64,000 nucleotides of DNA from Actinobacillus succinogenes 130Z (GTDB taxonomy: Bacteria; Pseudomonadota; Gammaproteobacteria; Enterobacterales; Pasteurellaceae). A model generated the notes under the pieces. The model was not told the origin of the DNA. It ran no database searches and saw only the letters and a list, made by a program, of their open reading frames with translations. Positions 34,130 to 42,105 of this stretch are shown piece by piece; position 1 is the first letter of the stretch, and every line of letters starts with the position of its first letter. The position numbers and the translations under genes are program-made. The stretch lies in NCBI RefSeq assembly GCF_000017245.1, contig NC_009655.1:124001-188000 (forward strand), given 5' to 3'.

Positions 34130-36565
34130 ATGTCAGAGAATACAGCCGAAAATTACGGTGCGGGCAGCATCAAAGTATTGAAAGGCTTAGATGCGGTACG
34201 TAAACGCCCCGGAATGTATATCGGAGATACGGATGATGGCACGGGCTTGCATCACATGGTTTTTGAAGTGGTAGACAATGCTATTGACGAGGCGTTAGCC
34301 GGTTATTGTAAAGACATTATCGTCACCATTCATGAAGACAATTCCATATCCGTACAGGACGACGGGCGCGGCATTCCGGTAGATATTCACCCGGAAGAAG
34401 GCGTTTCGGCGGCAGAAGTGATTATGACCGTATTGCATGCCGGCGGTAAATTCGACGATAACTCCTATAAAGTATCGGGCGGATTACACGGTGTGGGGGT
34501 TTCCGTGGTGAACGCCCTTTCTGACAAACTTCAACTTACCATCCGCCGCCAGGGACATGTACACGAGCAGTTCTATCACCTGGGCGAACCGCAAGCGCCG
34601 TTGAAAATCATCGGTGACAGCGAAAAAACAGGTACTACAGTACACTTCTGGCCAAGTTCCGCTATTTTCACTAAAACCGTTTTCGAATACGATATTCTGA
34701 AAAAACGGTTACGCGAACTCTCTTTCCTGAATTCAGGCGTATCTATCAAATTATTCGACGAACGAGACGGTAAAAATGATCATTTCCACTACGAAGGCGG
34801 TATCCAGGCTTTCGTGGAATTTTTAAACCAAAATAAAACGCCGATTCATCAAAAACCATTCTATTTTACGATGGAAAAAGAGGGTATCGGCGTTGAAGTG
34901 GCATTGCAGTGGAATGACAGTTATAACGAAAATATTTACTGTTTTACCAACAATATTCCGCAACGGGACGGCGGTACCCACTTGGCGGGTTTCCGCGGGG
35001 CGTTGACTCGCACCCTGAATGCCTATATGGATAAATCCGGTTTAAACAAGAAAGGGAAAAGCGATAAAGATAAAGTGGATACTTCCGGCGATGACGCCCG
35101 CGAAGGCTTGGTCGCGGTGATTTCCGTGAAAGTACCGGATCCGAAATTCTCCTCGCAAACCAAAGACAAACTGGTTTCTTCCGAAGTAAAAGGCGCCGTG
35201 GAATCCGCCATGAACGAGCGGTTGCAGGAATATCTGGAAGAAAATCCGAACGACGCCAAAATTATCGCCACCAAAATCGTAGAGGCGGCACGTGCCCGTG
35301 AAGCCGCCCGTAAAGCCCGTGAAATGACCCGCCGCAAAGGCGTACTGGATATTGCCGGTCTGCCGGGCAAACTGGCGGATTGTCAGGAACGGGATCCCGC
35401 CCTTTCCGAGCTTTATCTGGTGGAAGGGGATTCTGCGGGCGGTTCGGCCAAACAAGGCCGCAACCGCAAAAACCAGGCTATTCTGCCGTTAAAGGGTAAA
35501 ATCCTGAATGTGGAAAAAGCCCGATTCGACAAAATGCTGTCTTCTCAGGAAGTGGGTACGTTAATCACCGCACTGGGTTGCGGAATCGGACGCGACGAAT
35601 ATAATCCGGAAAAACTGCGTTATCACAAAATTATTATCATGACCGATGCGGATGTGGACGGTTCGCACATCCGTACATTATTGCTGACGTTCTTCTACCG
35701 CCAAATGCCGGAACTGATTGAACGCGGTTACGTCTATATCGCCCAGCCGCCGCTTTATAAAGTGAAGAAAGGCAAACAGGAACAATACCTGAAAGACGAC
35801 GAATCCATGACCCAATACGAATTGGCGATAGCACTGGAGGACGCGGCGCTTTATGTGAATGAAAACGCCCCGGCGATGAACGGTTTAATGTTGGAAAATC
35901 TGGTATCCGAATTTAACGGCGTACAACAAATGATTGCGCGCCTGCACCGTCGCTATCCGGAAATCCTGTTAAAATCATTGATTTATTATCCCGAATTGAC
36001 CACATCTATTCTGGAAGATCAAAGTGCGGTGGAAAATTGGGCGAATTCTCTGGTAAAAATACTGGAAGAACAGGATACCGACAGCAACCATTACCGCATT
36101 CGAACTCAGTTCAACGGCGAACGGAATATGTACGACATTGTACTGACCGTCCGCGCGCACGGTATTGATACCAACTATCTGCTGGATTTCAATTTTGCTC
36201 ACAGCAACGAATACGCCCGCGTAGTAAATTTAGGTAAAAAAATCGACGGATTATTGGAAGACACTGCCTATATTCAACGCGGCGAAACCAAAAAACCGAT
36301 TAGCGGTTTCGAAGAAGGGATCAACTGGCTGGTAGCACAGTCCCGCCGCGGTTTAACCGTACAGCGTTACAAAGGGCTAGGCGAAATGAACCCGGAACAA
36401 CTCTGGGAAACCACTATGGATCCGGAAGCGCGCCATATGTTGCAGGTCACCATTAAAGACGCCGTCGAAGCGGATCAGCTATTCACCACCTTAATGGGGG
36501 ATGAAGTGGAACCGCGCCGCGACTTCATCGAAACCAACGCGTTACGTGCAAATCTGGATATTTAA
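34130..36565 (+). CDS. gyrB: DNA gyrase subunit B
   Basis: This 811-residue protein has GHKL ATPase motifs (EVVDNAIDEALAG, DDGRGIPVDIHPEEG, VSGGLHGVGVSVVNAL), the transducer domain, the TOPRIM acid EGDSAGGSAKQG and DADVDGSHIRTL, and the long insertion of Gram-negative GyrB before the QRYKGLGEMNPEQLWETTMDP tail. It forms the ATP-driven half of gyrase with GyrA. An in-frame ATG at 34049 would add 27 hydrophobic residues; the start at 34130 (MSENTAENYGAGS) has AAGAGA upstream and the normal N-terminus. No dnaA, dnaN or recF is adjacent, so this is not an origin-type cluster. Confidence 0.98.
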   Translation: MSENTAENYGAGSIKVLKGLDAVRKRPGMYIGDTDDGTGLHHMVFEVVDNAIDEALAGYCKDIIVTIHEDNSISVQDDGRGIPVDIHPEEGVSAAEVIMTVLHAGGKFDDNSYKVSGGLHGVGVSVVNALSDKLQLTIRRQGHVHEQFYHLGEPQAPLKIIGDSEKTGTTVHFWPSSAIFTKTVFEYDILKKRLRELSFLNSGVSIKLFDERDGKNDHFHYEGGIQAFVEFLNQNKTPIHQKPFYFTMEKEGIGVEVALQWNDSYNENIYCFTNNIPQRDGGTHLAGFRGALTRTLNAYMDKSGLNKKGKSDKDKVDTSGDDAREGLVAVISVKVPDPKFSSQTKDKLVSSEVKGAVESAMNERLQEYLEENPNDAKIIATKIVEAARAREAARKAREMTRRKGVLDIAGLPGKLADCQERDPALSELYLVEGDSAGGSAKQGRNRKNQAILPLKGKILNVEKARFDKMLSSQEVGTLITALGCGIGRDEYNPEKLRYHKIIIMTDADVDGSHIRTLLLTFFYRQMPELIERGYVYIAQPPLYKVKKGKQEQYLKDDESMTQYELAIALEDAALYVNENAPAMNGLMLENLVSEFNGVQQMIARLHRRYPEILLKSLIYYPELTTSILEDQSAVENWANSLVKILEEQDTDSNHYRIRTQFNGERNMYDIVLTVRAHGIDTNYLLDFNFAHSNEYARVVNLGKKIDGLLEDTAYIQRGETKKPISGFEEGINWLVAQSRRGLTVQRYKGLGEMNPEQLWETTMDPEARHMLQVTIKDAVEADQLFTTLMGDEVEPRRDFIETNALRANLDI

Positions 36566-36623
36566 TCTAAAAAACGTCATTAAAACCGACCGCACTTTTA
36601 GACAGTGAAAAGTAAACTTAACG

Positions 36624-36656
36624 ATCGAGCTCCGTATTTTACAGAGCTCGATTTTT
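36624..36656 (+). terminator. Rho-independent terminator of gyrB
   Basis: ATCGAGCTC (36624-36632) pairs with GAGCTCGAT (36644-36652) across an 11-base loop and is followed by TTTT. Confidence 0.85.
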
Positions 36657-36831
36657 ATGTCGTCGTTAATAAACGCGATGTAAAAATTCAAATTGGCAGG
36701 GATACGCTCAAGAATGGCAGAACATTCGGCCACCGACAGTTTAAATTCACCGCGCCCTAATAACCGAGTAAACGTAGCTGTGGATAACATTGTGCTAGCG
36801 GTTGCCGGTTTATCTGATTTTTAATATACAA

Positions 36832-36853
36832 GGTCGGGCAATGTTACCCGACC
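36832..36853 (-). terminator. Terminator of the hydrolase-tautomerase-reductase operon
   Basis: GGTCGGG (36832-36838) pairs with CCCGACC (36847-36853), 32 bases downstream of the hydrolase stop on the minus strand. The following bases are AT-rich but lack a long T run. Confidence 0.5.
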
Positions 36854-36884
36854 AATAAATCCAAACGACCCGGGCTACATACTT

Positions 36885-37760
36885 TTATTTCGTATCTAAG
36901 AACGGTTTTACCGCCGTCCATACGGCTTGGAAATTCTCCGCAAAAACCGGGTGGTTAGCATTTGGAATCACCGAAAGTTGGGCGTTTTTCGTCATTTTAT
37001 ATGCACTTAACACCGTATCCAACGGCGCATTGGTATCTTTTTCGCCCACCACAAATAAGGTCGGCGCCATGATTTTTTGGAACACGTCCGCTTCTACGCC
37101 GGTGTGATTGTAGGTTTCATTAAGGCTGTCGAACCAGTCGGCGGTTTTGGCAGGTTCAGGACGGATTCCGGCTTGCTGCGCCCAAAAAGTGCGGTCAAGT
37201 TTTTCCAAGTCTTGAAAGGTCATATTCGGGTTACGAGTGCCTTGCACAAAGCCTTTTTTCCATTCGCCCGCACCGATGGCAACGATTTTTGCCGTACGTT
37301 CAGGATAGTTTGCACCGAAAAATAACGCCGTATAGCCGCCGTCGCTAAACCCGAGCAAACTGACTTTGCCTTGAACTTTGGCGGCATTTAATACGGCTAA
37401 CACATCTTCGGCTTTTTGCGGATAGCTTTGATTACCGCCGGCAAAGGATTTACCATGTCCGCGGGTACTGATGGCAATCACTTGCTTGGTTTTCGCCAAT
37501 TCATCGATAAATTCGCCCATTTCCGCCACCGAACCGACCATGCCGCCGTGCAACACTACCACAGGTTCGCCTTTACCGTAGATTTCATACCAAATTTCGG
37601 CGTCCGCCGATTGGGCGTAATGCCCCGCTTTTTCATTTACGCCGTAAGGTTGCGAGGCCCGATAACCTTGCTCGCTCTGTCCGAAATAGCGCACGGGTTC
37701 TTGGGCGAAAGCAAAAGAACTCATCAATAATGCGCAGGCTAAAACGGTTTTAAATTTCAT
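36885..37760 (-). CDS. Secreted alpha/beta hydrolase
   Basis: This 291-residue protein has a Sec signal peptide (MKFKTVLACALLMSSFAFA). The hydrolase fold follows, with VVLHGGMVGS (oxyanion), STRGHGKS, nucleophile elbow GFSDGGYTAL, acid in VVGEKDTNAP and histidine in IPNANHPVFAE. It resembles bacterial lactonase- and haloperoxidase-like esterases. It is the last gene of a three-gene set with a tautomerase and a small NAD(P)-binding reductase. Substrate unknown. Confidence 0.82.
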   Translation of the reverse strand: MKFKTVLACALLMSSFAFAQEPVRYFGQSEQGYRASQPYGVNEKAGHYAQSADAEIWYEIYGKGEPVVVLHGGMVGSVAEMGEFIDELAKTKQVIAISTRGHGKSFAGGNQSYPQKAEDVLAVLNAAKVQGKVSLLGFSDGGYTALFFGANYPERTAKIVAIGAGEWKKGFVQGTRNPNMTFQDLEKLDRTFWAQQAGIRPEPAKTADWFDSLNETYNHTGVEADVFQKIMAPTLFVVGEKDTNAPLDTVLSAYKMTKNAQLSVIPNANHPVFAENFQAVWTAVKPFLDTK

Positions 37761-37771
37761 GTTACTCTTCC

Positions 37772-38002
37772 TTATAATTCATAATGCGGTCGGCGTAAAA
37801 AATGTTTGCCGTTCGGTTTAACTTCCGCATCATAAACTTTTTCCTTCCATTCATCAGCAGGCATTTCCTGATAATCAATGGTAATCCACTCTTCAGGCGT
37901 ATGCAGACGTTCGCTGACAAACGCCGTTAAGTCATCGGCAAAACGTTGCAATTCCTGTGCGTTCAACCCTTTGGGATAACATTTAATCGAAATATGCGGC
38001 AT
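37772..38002 (-). CDS. 4-oxalocrotonate-tautomerase family protein (PptA-like)
   Basis: This 76-residue protein starts MPHISIKCYPKGLNAQ; Pro1, exposed after removal of Met, is the catalytic base in this family. Length and ends match E. coli PptA (77 residues). It should catalyse keto-enol tautomerisation in the cytoplasm. AGGAGAAAAAA precedes the start, and it lies 11 bases before the hydrolase gene. Confidence 0.88.
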   Translation of the reverse strand: MPHISIKCYPKGLNAQELQRFADDLTAFVSERLHTPEEWITIDYQEMPADEWKEKVYDAEVKPNGKHFLRRPHYEL

Positions 38003-38023
38003 TTTTTTCTCCTCATAACTTTT

Positions 38024-38596
38024 TTATGCAAACAACGCAAAACCGCCTGTCCAGCCGATTTGTTCCCGCACTGCAAGAGTAATTTGCAAGAAACCGAGAG
38101 CTTCCAATTCTCTCGCCCGTTTGAGCGAACCCGCATCTTTTACCGCCAAACCGCTACCGTTTAAAACTTCGGTTACTTTTGCCTTGGATTGTTCGCAATC
38201 ACCGGCGAGCAACACCGTGGTTTGAGCGAGATCGGCCACTTTTCCGGAACCGATATTCGCCGCCAAATTAGTGTTAAACGCTTTGATTACCGCTGAAGCC
38301 GGTAATTTTTGTGCGATAACCGCAGCCGCAGAACTGTCGGGCGGCACCACCAAATCATCCATGGTAGCGAAGTCCACCGGATTGGTAATGTCAATCACAA
38401 TTTTATCGGCTAATTGATTGCGATATTGGTTGATAATATCATCAACTGCTGCGAATGGGACGGCAAAGATGACGATTTCGCCCAGTTTTGCATTCTCATT
38501 ACGTCCGACCGTTGTCACTTGATTACCGGCCTGCGTGAAACGTTCCGCCAGCACTTTACCCATATTACCTTTGCCGAAAATTGAAATCGTTGTCAT
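38024..38596 (-). CDS. Small NAD(P)-binding reductase (F420-oxidoreductase-like fold)
   Basis: This 190-residue protein begins MTTISIFGKGNMGKVLAERFTQ, a clear Rossmann loop, and has VIDITNPVDF and VIKAFNTNLAANIGSG as in NADPH:F420 oxidoreductase-like proteins. F420 is not expected in this group, so another electron acceptor is likely. First gene of the minus-strand trio and divergent from a LysR regulator. Confidence 0.8.
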   Translation of the reverse strand: MTTISIFGKGNMGKVLAERFTQAGNQVTTVGRNENAKLGEIVIFAVPFAAVDDIINQYRNQLADKIVIDITNPVDFATMDDLVVPPDSSAAAVIAQKLPASAVIKAFNTNLAANIGSGKVADLAQTTVLLAGDCEQSKAKVTEVLNGSGLAVKDAGSLKRARELEALGFLQITLAVREQIGWTGGFALFA

Positions 38597-38609
38597 AACA
38601 TATTCCTCA

Positions 38610-38701
38610 TTTAAGTTTTGATTGACTATTTAAGTTGGGTATATTTTAATACACACAGTTTTACTTGATAATACCAATAATTCTGAAAATACTTTTAAGT
38701 T
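38610..38701. promoter_or_regulatory. Three TTTAAGTT repeats in the LysR-reductase divergent region
   Basis: TTTAAGTT occurs at 38610-38617, 38629-38636 and 38694-38701; the first two are 19 bases apart. The third is part of a small palindrome (AAGTTAAACTT). These are candidate LysR-protein binding sites. Confidence 0.4.
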
Positions 38702-38711
38702 AAACTTGAAC

Positions 38712-39590
38712 ATGGAAAATACAAAACGTCTGTTAATTTTCAATGAAGTCATCAAAAAAGGCAGTATGAGCCGTGCTGCAGAAAGTTTAGGCATGACGGC
38801 AAGTGCGGTTAGTCAGCATTTGCAAAATCTGGAAGCCTATTACGGGTTGAAATTGCTCAATCGCAATACTCGCCGTTTAGAACTGACCGAATCGGGCAGA
38901 ATTTTATGGCAACAGGCTTCAAAACTGGCGGACGTGATGACGGAAACGCACGAAAAAATGACCGCACTTAAAGCCAAACCTAGCGGTATGGTGCGCCTTT
39001 CTTTACCCACTGGGTTGGTGCGAACCAAAGAAATTCGAGCTTTATTGAAGACGGTGGAACAGAATTTGCCCGATATTCAGCTTGTCTTGCTCGCCGAAGA
39101 TACTATGGCTCAATTACAACACAGCACGGCGGACATCGCTATCCGGGCGGGCGACATCAGCGATTCGCCCGATAATGTGGTGTATCGCTTAGCGGAATGG
39201 TCGTTGTGTATCGCCGCTTCGCCGGATTATTTGACAAGAACCCCCATCAATCAACCTGCGGATTTACTTACCGCCCACTGGCTTAACCACAGCGATTTCA
39301 TATTGCTCAACGCTTTTGAAGCCTTGAACCTGCCGAAATGCCTGCCCGAACACCGTACCGAATGCCCGAATGCATCGGCGAGCGCTTATTACTTGGCAAG
39401 CGAAGGAATGGGGCTGACTTTTATACTTAGCGGCGAATTACAAGTTTTCGCCGAAAATCACCGGTTGCAACAAGTACTGCCGAATACAACATTACCCGGC
39501 AAACGCATTTCCGCCGTAGTGGCAAACGCCGCGCAGTCGGCGAAAAATGTGGCTGTATTGAATATATTGAAAGAAGTATTTAGAAATTAA
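38712..39590 (+). CDS. LysR-family transcriptional regulator
   Basis: This 292-residue protein has the LysR helix-turn-helix (LLIFNEVIKKGSMSRAAESL, ASAVSQHLQNLEAYYGLKLLNRNTRRLELT) and an effector-binding domain. The ATG at 38712 is chosen over a TTG six bases upstream. It is divergent from the reductase-tautomerase-hydrolase trio and is its likely regulator. Its stop overlaps the convergent trmL stop by four bases (shared TTAA). Confidence 0.9.
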   Translation: MENTKRLLIFNEVIKKGSMSRAAESLGMTASAVSQHLQNLEAYYGLKLLNRNTRRLELTESGRILWQQASKLADVMTETHEKMTALKAKPSGMVRLSLPTGLVRTKEIRALLKTVEQNLPDIQLVLLAEDTMAQLQHSTADIAIRAGDISDSPDNVVYRLAEWSLCIAASPDYLTRTPINQPADLLTAHWLNHSDFILLNAFEALNLPKCLPEHRTECPNASASAYYLASEGMGLTFILSGELQVFAENHRLQQVLPNTTLPGKRISAVVANAAQSAKNVAVLNILKEVFRN

Positions 39591-40063
39591 CGGGTTAAAT
39601 TCACCGCTCCCTGATAACCGAGTTGGCGCCAGGCTTCGTATACCGCAACGGCGACGGAATTGGACAGGTTCATGCTGCGGCTGTTTGCCGTCATGGGAAT
39701 GCGGATTTTCCGTTCCATCGGCATGTTGTCTAAAATCGACATCGGGATGCCGCGGGTTTCAGGACCGAACATTAAAAAATCACCCGATTCGAACCGCACT
39801 TCACTGTGTGCCGGTCCGCCTTTGGTGGTAAGAGCGAATAAACGTTTCGGTTTTTCACTTTCAATAAACCGCTCGAACGTTTTATGCCGTTTGATTTCGG
39901 CGAATTCATGGTAATCCAAACCGGACCGACGCAGACGTTTGTCATCCCAAGTAAACCCGAGCGGTTCGATTAGATGCAGGCGAAAACCGGTATTGGCGCA
40001 CAAACGGATAATATTGCCGGTATTTTGCGGGATTTCAGGTTCGTATAAAACAATATCTAACAT
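39587..40063 (-). CDS. trmL: tRNA (cytidine/uridine-34-2'-O)-methyltransferase
   Basis: This 158-residue SPOUT methyltransferase starts MLDIVLYEPEIPQNTGNIIR and has the knot motifs FGPETRGIPMSIL and RIPMTANSRSMNLSNSVAVAVYEAWRQ. It methylates the wobble base ribose of tRNA-Leu isoacceptors. An ATG two codons upstream (40069) is in frame, but AGG spacing and the family N-terminus favour 40063. It matches H. influenzae YibK closely by eye. Confidence 0.95.
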   Translation of the reverse strand: MLDIVLYEPEIPQNTGNIIRLCANTGFRLHLIEPLGFTWDDKRLRRSGLDYHEFAEIKRHKTFERFIESEKPKRLFALTTKGGPAHSEVRFESGDFLMFGPETRGIPMSILDNMPMERKIRIPMTANSRSMNLSNSVAVAVYEAWRQLGYQGAVNLTR

Positions 40064-40135
40064 AAGCATAACCTGTTCGAATCAAGTCCGCTCATTCTAA
40101 CTTATACGCCCCCGAATGCAACCGTCCGAAGGCAT

Positions 40136-40348
40136 TTATGAAGCTTTTTTCAAGATGGCGTACATGGCGTCTTTCAACTGAAGTTTTTCCTTCTTGAGCA
40201 TTTCCACTTCGCTCGGCGTTCCCATCTCGATATGGTCTTCGATGTTTTTGACTTTGTGATCCAGCTCGTTGTGTCTTTCAAATAAGCGGGCAAAATGCGC
40301 ATCTTCGGTTTTTAGTTTGGTAATTAAATCACGGAATTCCGGAAACAT
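40136..40348 (-). CDS. YdcH-like DUF465 small protein
   Basis: This 70-residue, charged, helical protein (MFPEFRDLITKLKTEDAHFA) belongs to the YdcH/DUF465 family, which forms coiled-coil hairpins of unknown role. An ATG nine codons upstream is possible, but AGGAGTAAAGCTT is ideally placed before 40348. Confidence 0.85.
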   Translation of the reverse strand: MFPEFRDLITKLKTEDAHFARLFERHNELDHKVKNIEDHIEMGTPSEVEMLKKEKLQLKDAMYAILKKAS

Positions 40349-40455
40349 AAGCTTTACTCCTGTGGGATAAATCAAAAAAGAAAAGAGAATATCTCTAGGA
40401 TATGTTTATATCTTAACCGATTTCAAACATAAAAAATGTGATCTGCCCGGCATTT

Positions 40456-40920
40456 TTAAAGTTTATGTTCGCGTCGAATTTTTGCCAGTAAGGCATCACA
40501 GCACACGTCTAACAACTGATAGGTTTCCTGAAAATTATGGGTGTACCAGGGATCGGGAATATGATCGTATTGCAACTCGGGGACTAATTCGGCGATGCCG
40601 AATAATTTATCGGATTTTTTACCGAACAGCGCTTGCAAATCCCGCAGGTTTTGATGATCCATCGCCACGATATAGTCGAAATGTTCCCAATCCGCAACGT
40701 CCGCTTTGCGACTGACAAAACCGGTGCTGCCGATTTTATGTAAATCCAGCATATCCGCCGTGCCGCAATGCATATCCTTACCGTCATGCCAACCCGATGT
40801 TCCCGCACTGTCCGTTTCGATAAAATCACTCAATCCCGCTAATTTTGCTTTATGCCGCATCATAAACTCCGCCATAGGAGAACGGCAGATATTCCCTAAA
40901 CAGACAAACAGAATACGAAT
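40456..40920 (-). CDS. Low-molecular-weight protein-tyrosine phosphatase with abnormal start
   Basis: The frame encodes the full family signature: IRILFVCLGNICRSPMAEF holds the C-x5-R catalytic loop, and YDHIPDPWY near the end holds the general-acid Asp. The first in-frame ATG (40875) comes after the catalytic loop, so using it would give an inactive protein. Upstream in frame there is no ATG, GTG or TTG before a stop at 40933-40935; only ATT (40920), ACG (40929) or CTG are available. An ATG at 40943 is out of frame by one and would enter this frame if the AAAA run had one more A. Coordinates here assume ATT. It could be a rare start, a frameshift or a sequencing error. Confidence 0.75.
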   Translation of the reverse strand: MRILFVCLGNICRSPMAEFMMRHKAKLAGLSDFIETDSAGTSGWHDGKDMHCGTADMLDLHKIGSTGFVSRKADVADWEHFDYIVAMDHQNLRDLQALFGKKSDKLFGIAELVPELQYDHIPDPWYTHNFQETYQLLDVCCDALLAKIRREHKL

Positions 40921-40942
40921 TTTCTTCGTACTTTAACTCCCA

Positions 40943-40978
40943 TAAAAAACACCCGACATTGTATCTTGTCGGGTGTTT
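40943..40978 (-). terminator. Terminator of ansB
   Basis: AAACACCCGACA (40947-40958) pairs with TGTCGGGTGTTT (40967-40978) across 8 bases. On the minus strand it is followed by a run of T. It ends only about 20 bases before the phosphatase frame. Confidence 0.9.
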
Positions 40979-41021
40979 GCGATTCAAGTGCGGTCAAAAA
41001 ACACAACGTTTTTCGGCAAAT

Positions 41022-42071
41022 TCAGAAATCTTCGAAATACTGCTGAATTTGTACCGCGTCTTTGGTTCTGGTTAACGCTAACTGCAATAACACGCGGGCT
41101 TTTTGCGGATTCAACGTACCGGAGGCAATAAAGCCGTATTGGCTGTCGTCCACTTCCGCATCTCGGGTGGTGTAACCTGTCGGTACGCGGGAGGAACGCA
41201 CCACCGTTACGCCGTTCTTAGCGGCTTCCGCCAACAAATCCAGATTCGCTTTATTCATATTGCCGTTGCCCACGCCGGCGACCACGATACCTTCATAACC
41301 CGCATCAAGCAACGCTTTCAACGGTTCCGTCGGCATATTGGCATAAGCGTAAACAATACCCACTTTCGGCAGTTTTTCCAAATGATCCACATTAAACGGC
41401 GTGTCGATAGTATGCTTGCTTTCCGGCGAACGTTCGTAATCCACTTTACTGTTATGTACATAACCTAAAGTACCGAAATTCGGTGAACGGAAAGTTTGCA
41501 CGGAAGTTGTGCTGGTTTTGGTGACATCACGCGCCCCCAGCACTTCGTCATTCATCGCCACCAATACACCGCGACCGGAAGATTTTTTATCTTTCGCCAC
41601 CACCACGGCGTTATAAAGATTCAACGGGCCGTCCGCACTTTTCTCCGTTGCCGGACGCATTGCGCCCACCATGACCACCGGTTTTTCGCATTTCACCGTC
41701 ATGTCGAGGAAATAAGCGGTTTCTTCCATGGTGTCCGTGCCGTGAGTAATCACAAAACCGTCGGTACCGCCGCATTGACCGTTAATGGTACGCGCCAGTT
41801 TCAGCCAGATATCGTCGCTCATATCCTGCGAACCGATTTTCACCACCTGTTCGCCTTTCACGTTTGCCAGCGATTTGATTTCCGGCACGGCGTTTAATAA
41901 AGTGTCGATATTCAACTGACCCGCCTGATAAGCGGAACTTACTTCGCTTTCACCGCTGCCGGCGATGGTGCCGCCGGTAGCGAGCACGGTCAGATTAGGC
42001 AAATCTGCGGCGGAAGCGGAAAACGCCGAGAAGGCCAATAAGGTTGCTAAGGTTAATTGTTTCATTTGCAT
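41022..42071 (-). CDS. ansB: Periplasmic L-asparaginase II
   Basis: This 349-residue protein has a signal peptide (MQMKQLTLATLLAFSAFSASAA) and the two catalytic threonine motifs, ATGGTIAG (Thr35) and THGTDTMEETAYFL (Thr112, Asp113), with the conserved YANMPTEPLKALLDAGYEG later. It turns asparagine into aspartate and ammonia in the periplasm. It lies 34 bases downstream of aspA on the same strand, so the pair feeds asparagine to aspartate to fumarate. AGGAAATAATAGCT precedes the start. Confidence 0.95.
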   Translation of the reverse strand: MQMKQLTLATLLAFSAFSASAADLPNLTVLATGGTIAGSGESEVSSAYQAGQLNIDTLLNAVPEIKSLANVKGEQVVKIGSQDMSDDIWLKLARTINGQCGGTDGFVITHGTDTMEETAYFLDMTVKCEKPVVMVGAMRPATEKSADGPLNLYNAVVVAKDKKSSGRGVLVAMNDEVLGARDVTKTSTTSVQTFRSPNFGTLGYVHNSKVDYERSPESKHTIDTPFNVDHLEKLPKVGIVYAYANMPTEPLKALLDAGYEGIVVAGVGNGNMNKANLDLLAEAAKNGVTVVRSSRVPTGYTTRDAEVDDSQYGFIASGTLNPQKARVLLQLALTRTKDAVQIQQYFEDF

Positions 42072-42105
42072 AGCTATTATTTCCTGTGATGATTTTCGCC
42101 GTCGC

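Larger units (their letters stand above)
36566..36884. other. Gene-poor stretch after gyrB
   Basis: It holds an uptake signal at about 36588-36597, the gyrB terminator, a lone DnaA-box-like TGTGGATAA at 36779-36787 and a terminator at 36832-36853. A minus-strand frame (36542-36790, 82 codons) begins MLSTATFTRLLGRGEFKLSV and looks protein-like for about 45 residues, then reads through the terminator and uptake signal and into the end of gyrB. It could be a worn gene start, but I do not recognise it and give it low weight. Confidence 0.5.

Noticed and set aside
36779..36787. Single DnaA-box-like TGTGGATAA near gyrB
   Set aside because: Only one box, with no cluster, no dnaA/dnaN/recF and no AT-rich unwinding repeats, so it does not indicate an origin.
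36542..36790. Minus-strand frame of 82 codons after gyrB, starting MLSTATFTRLLG
   Set aside because: It reads through the gyrB terminator, an uptake signal and the end of gyrB, has no recognisable family and no clear ribosome-binding site. A worn gene start remains possible.
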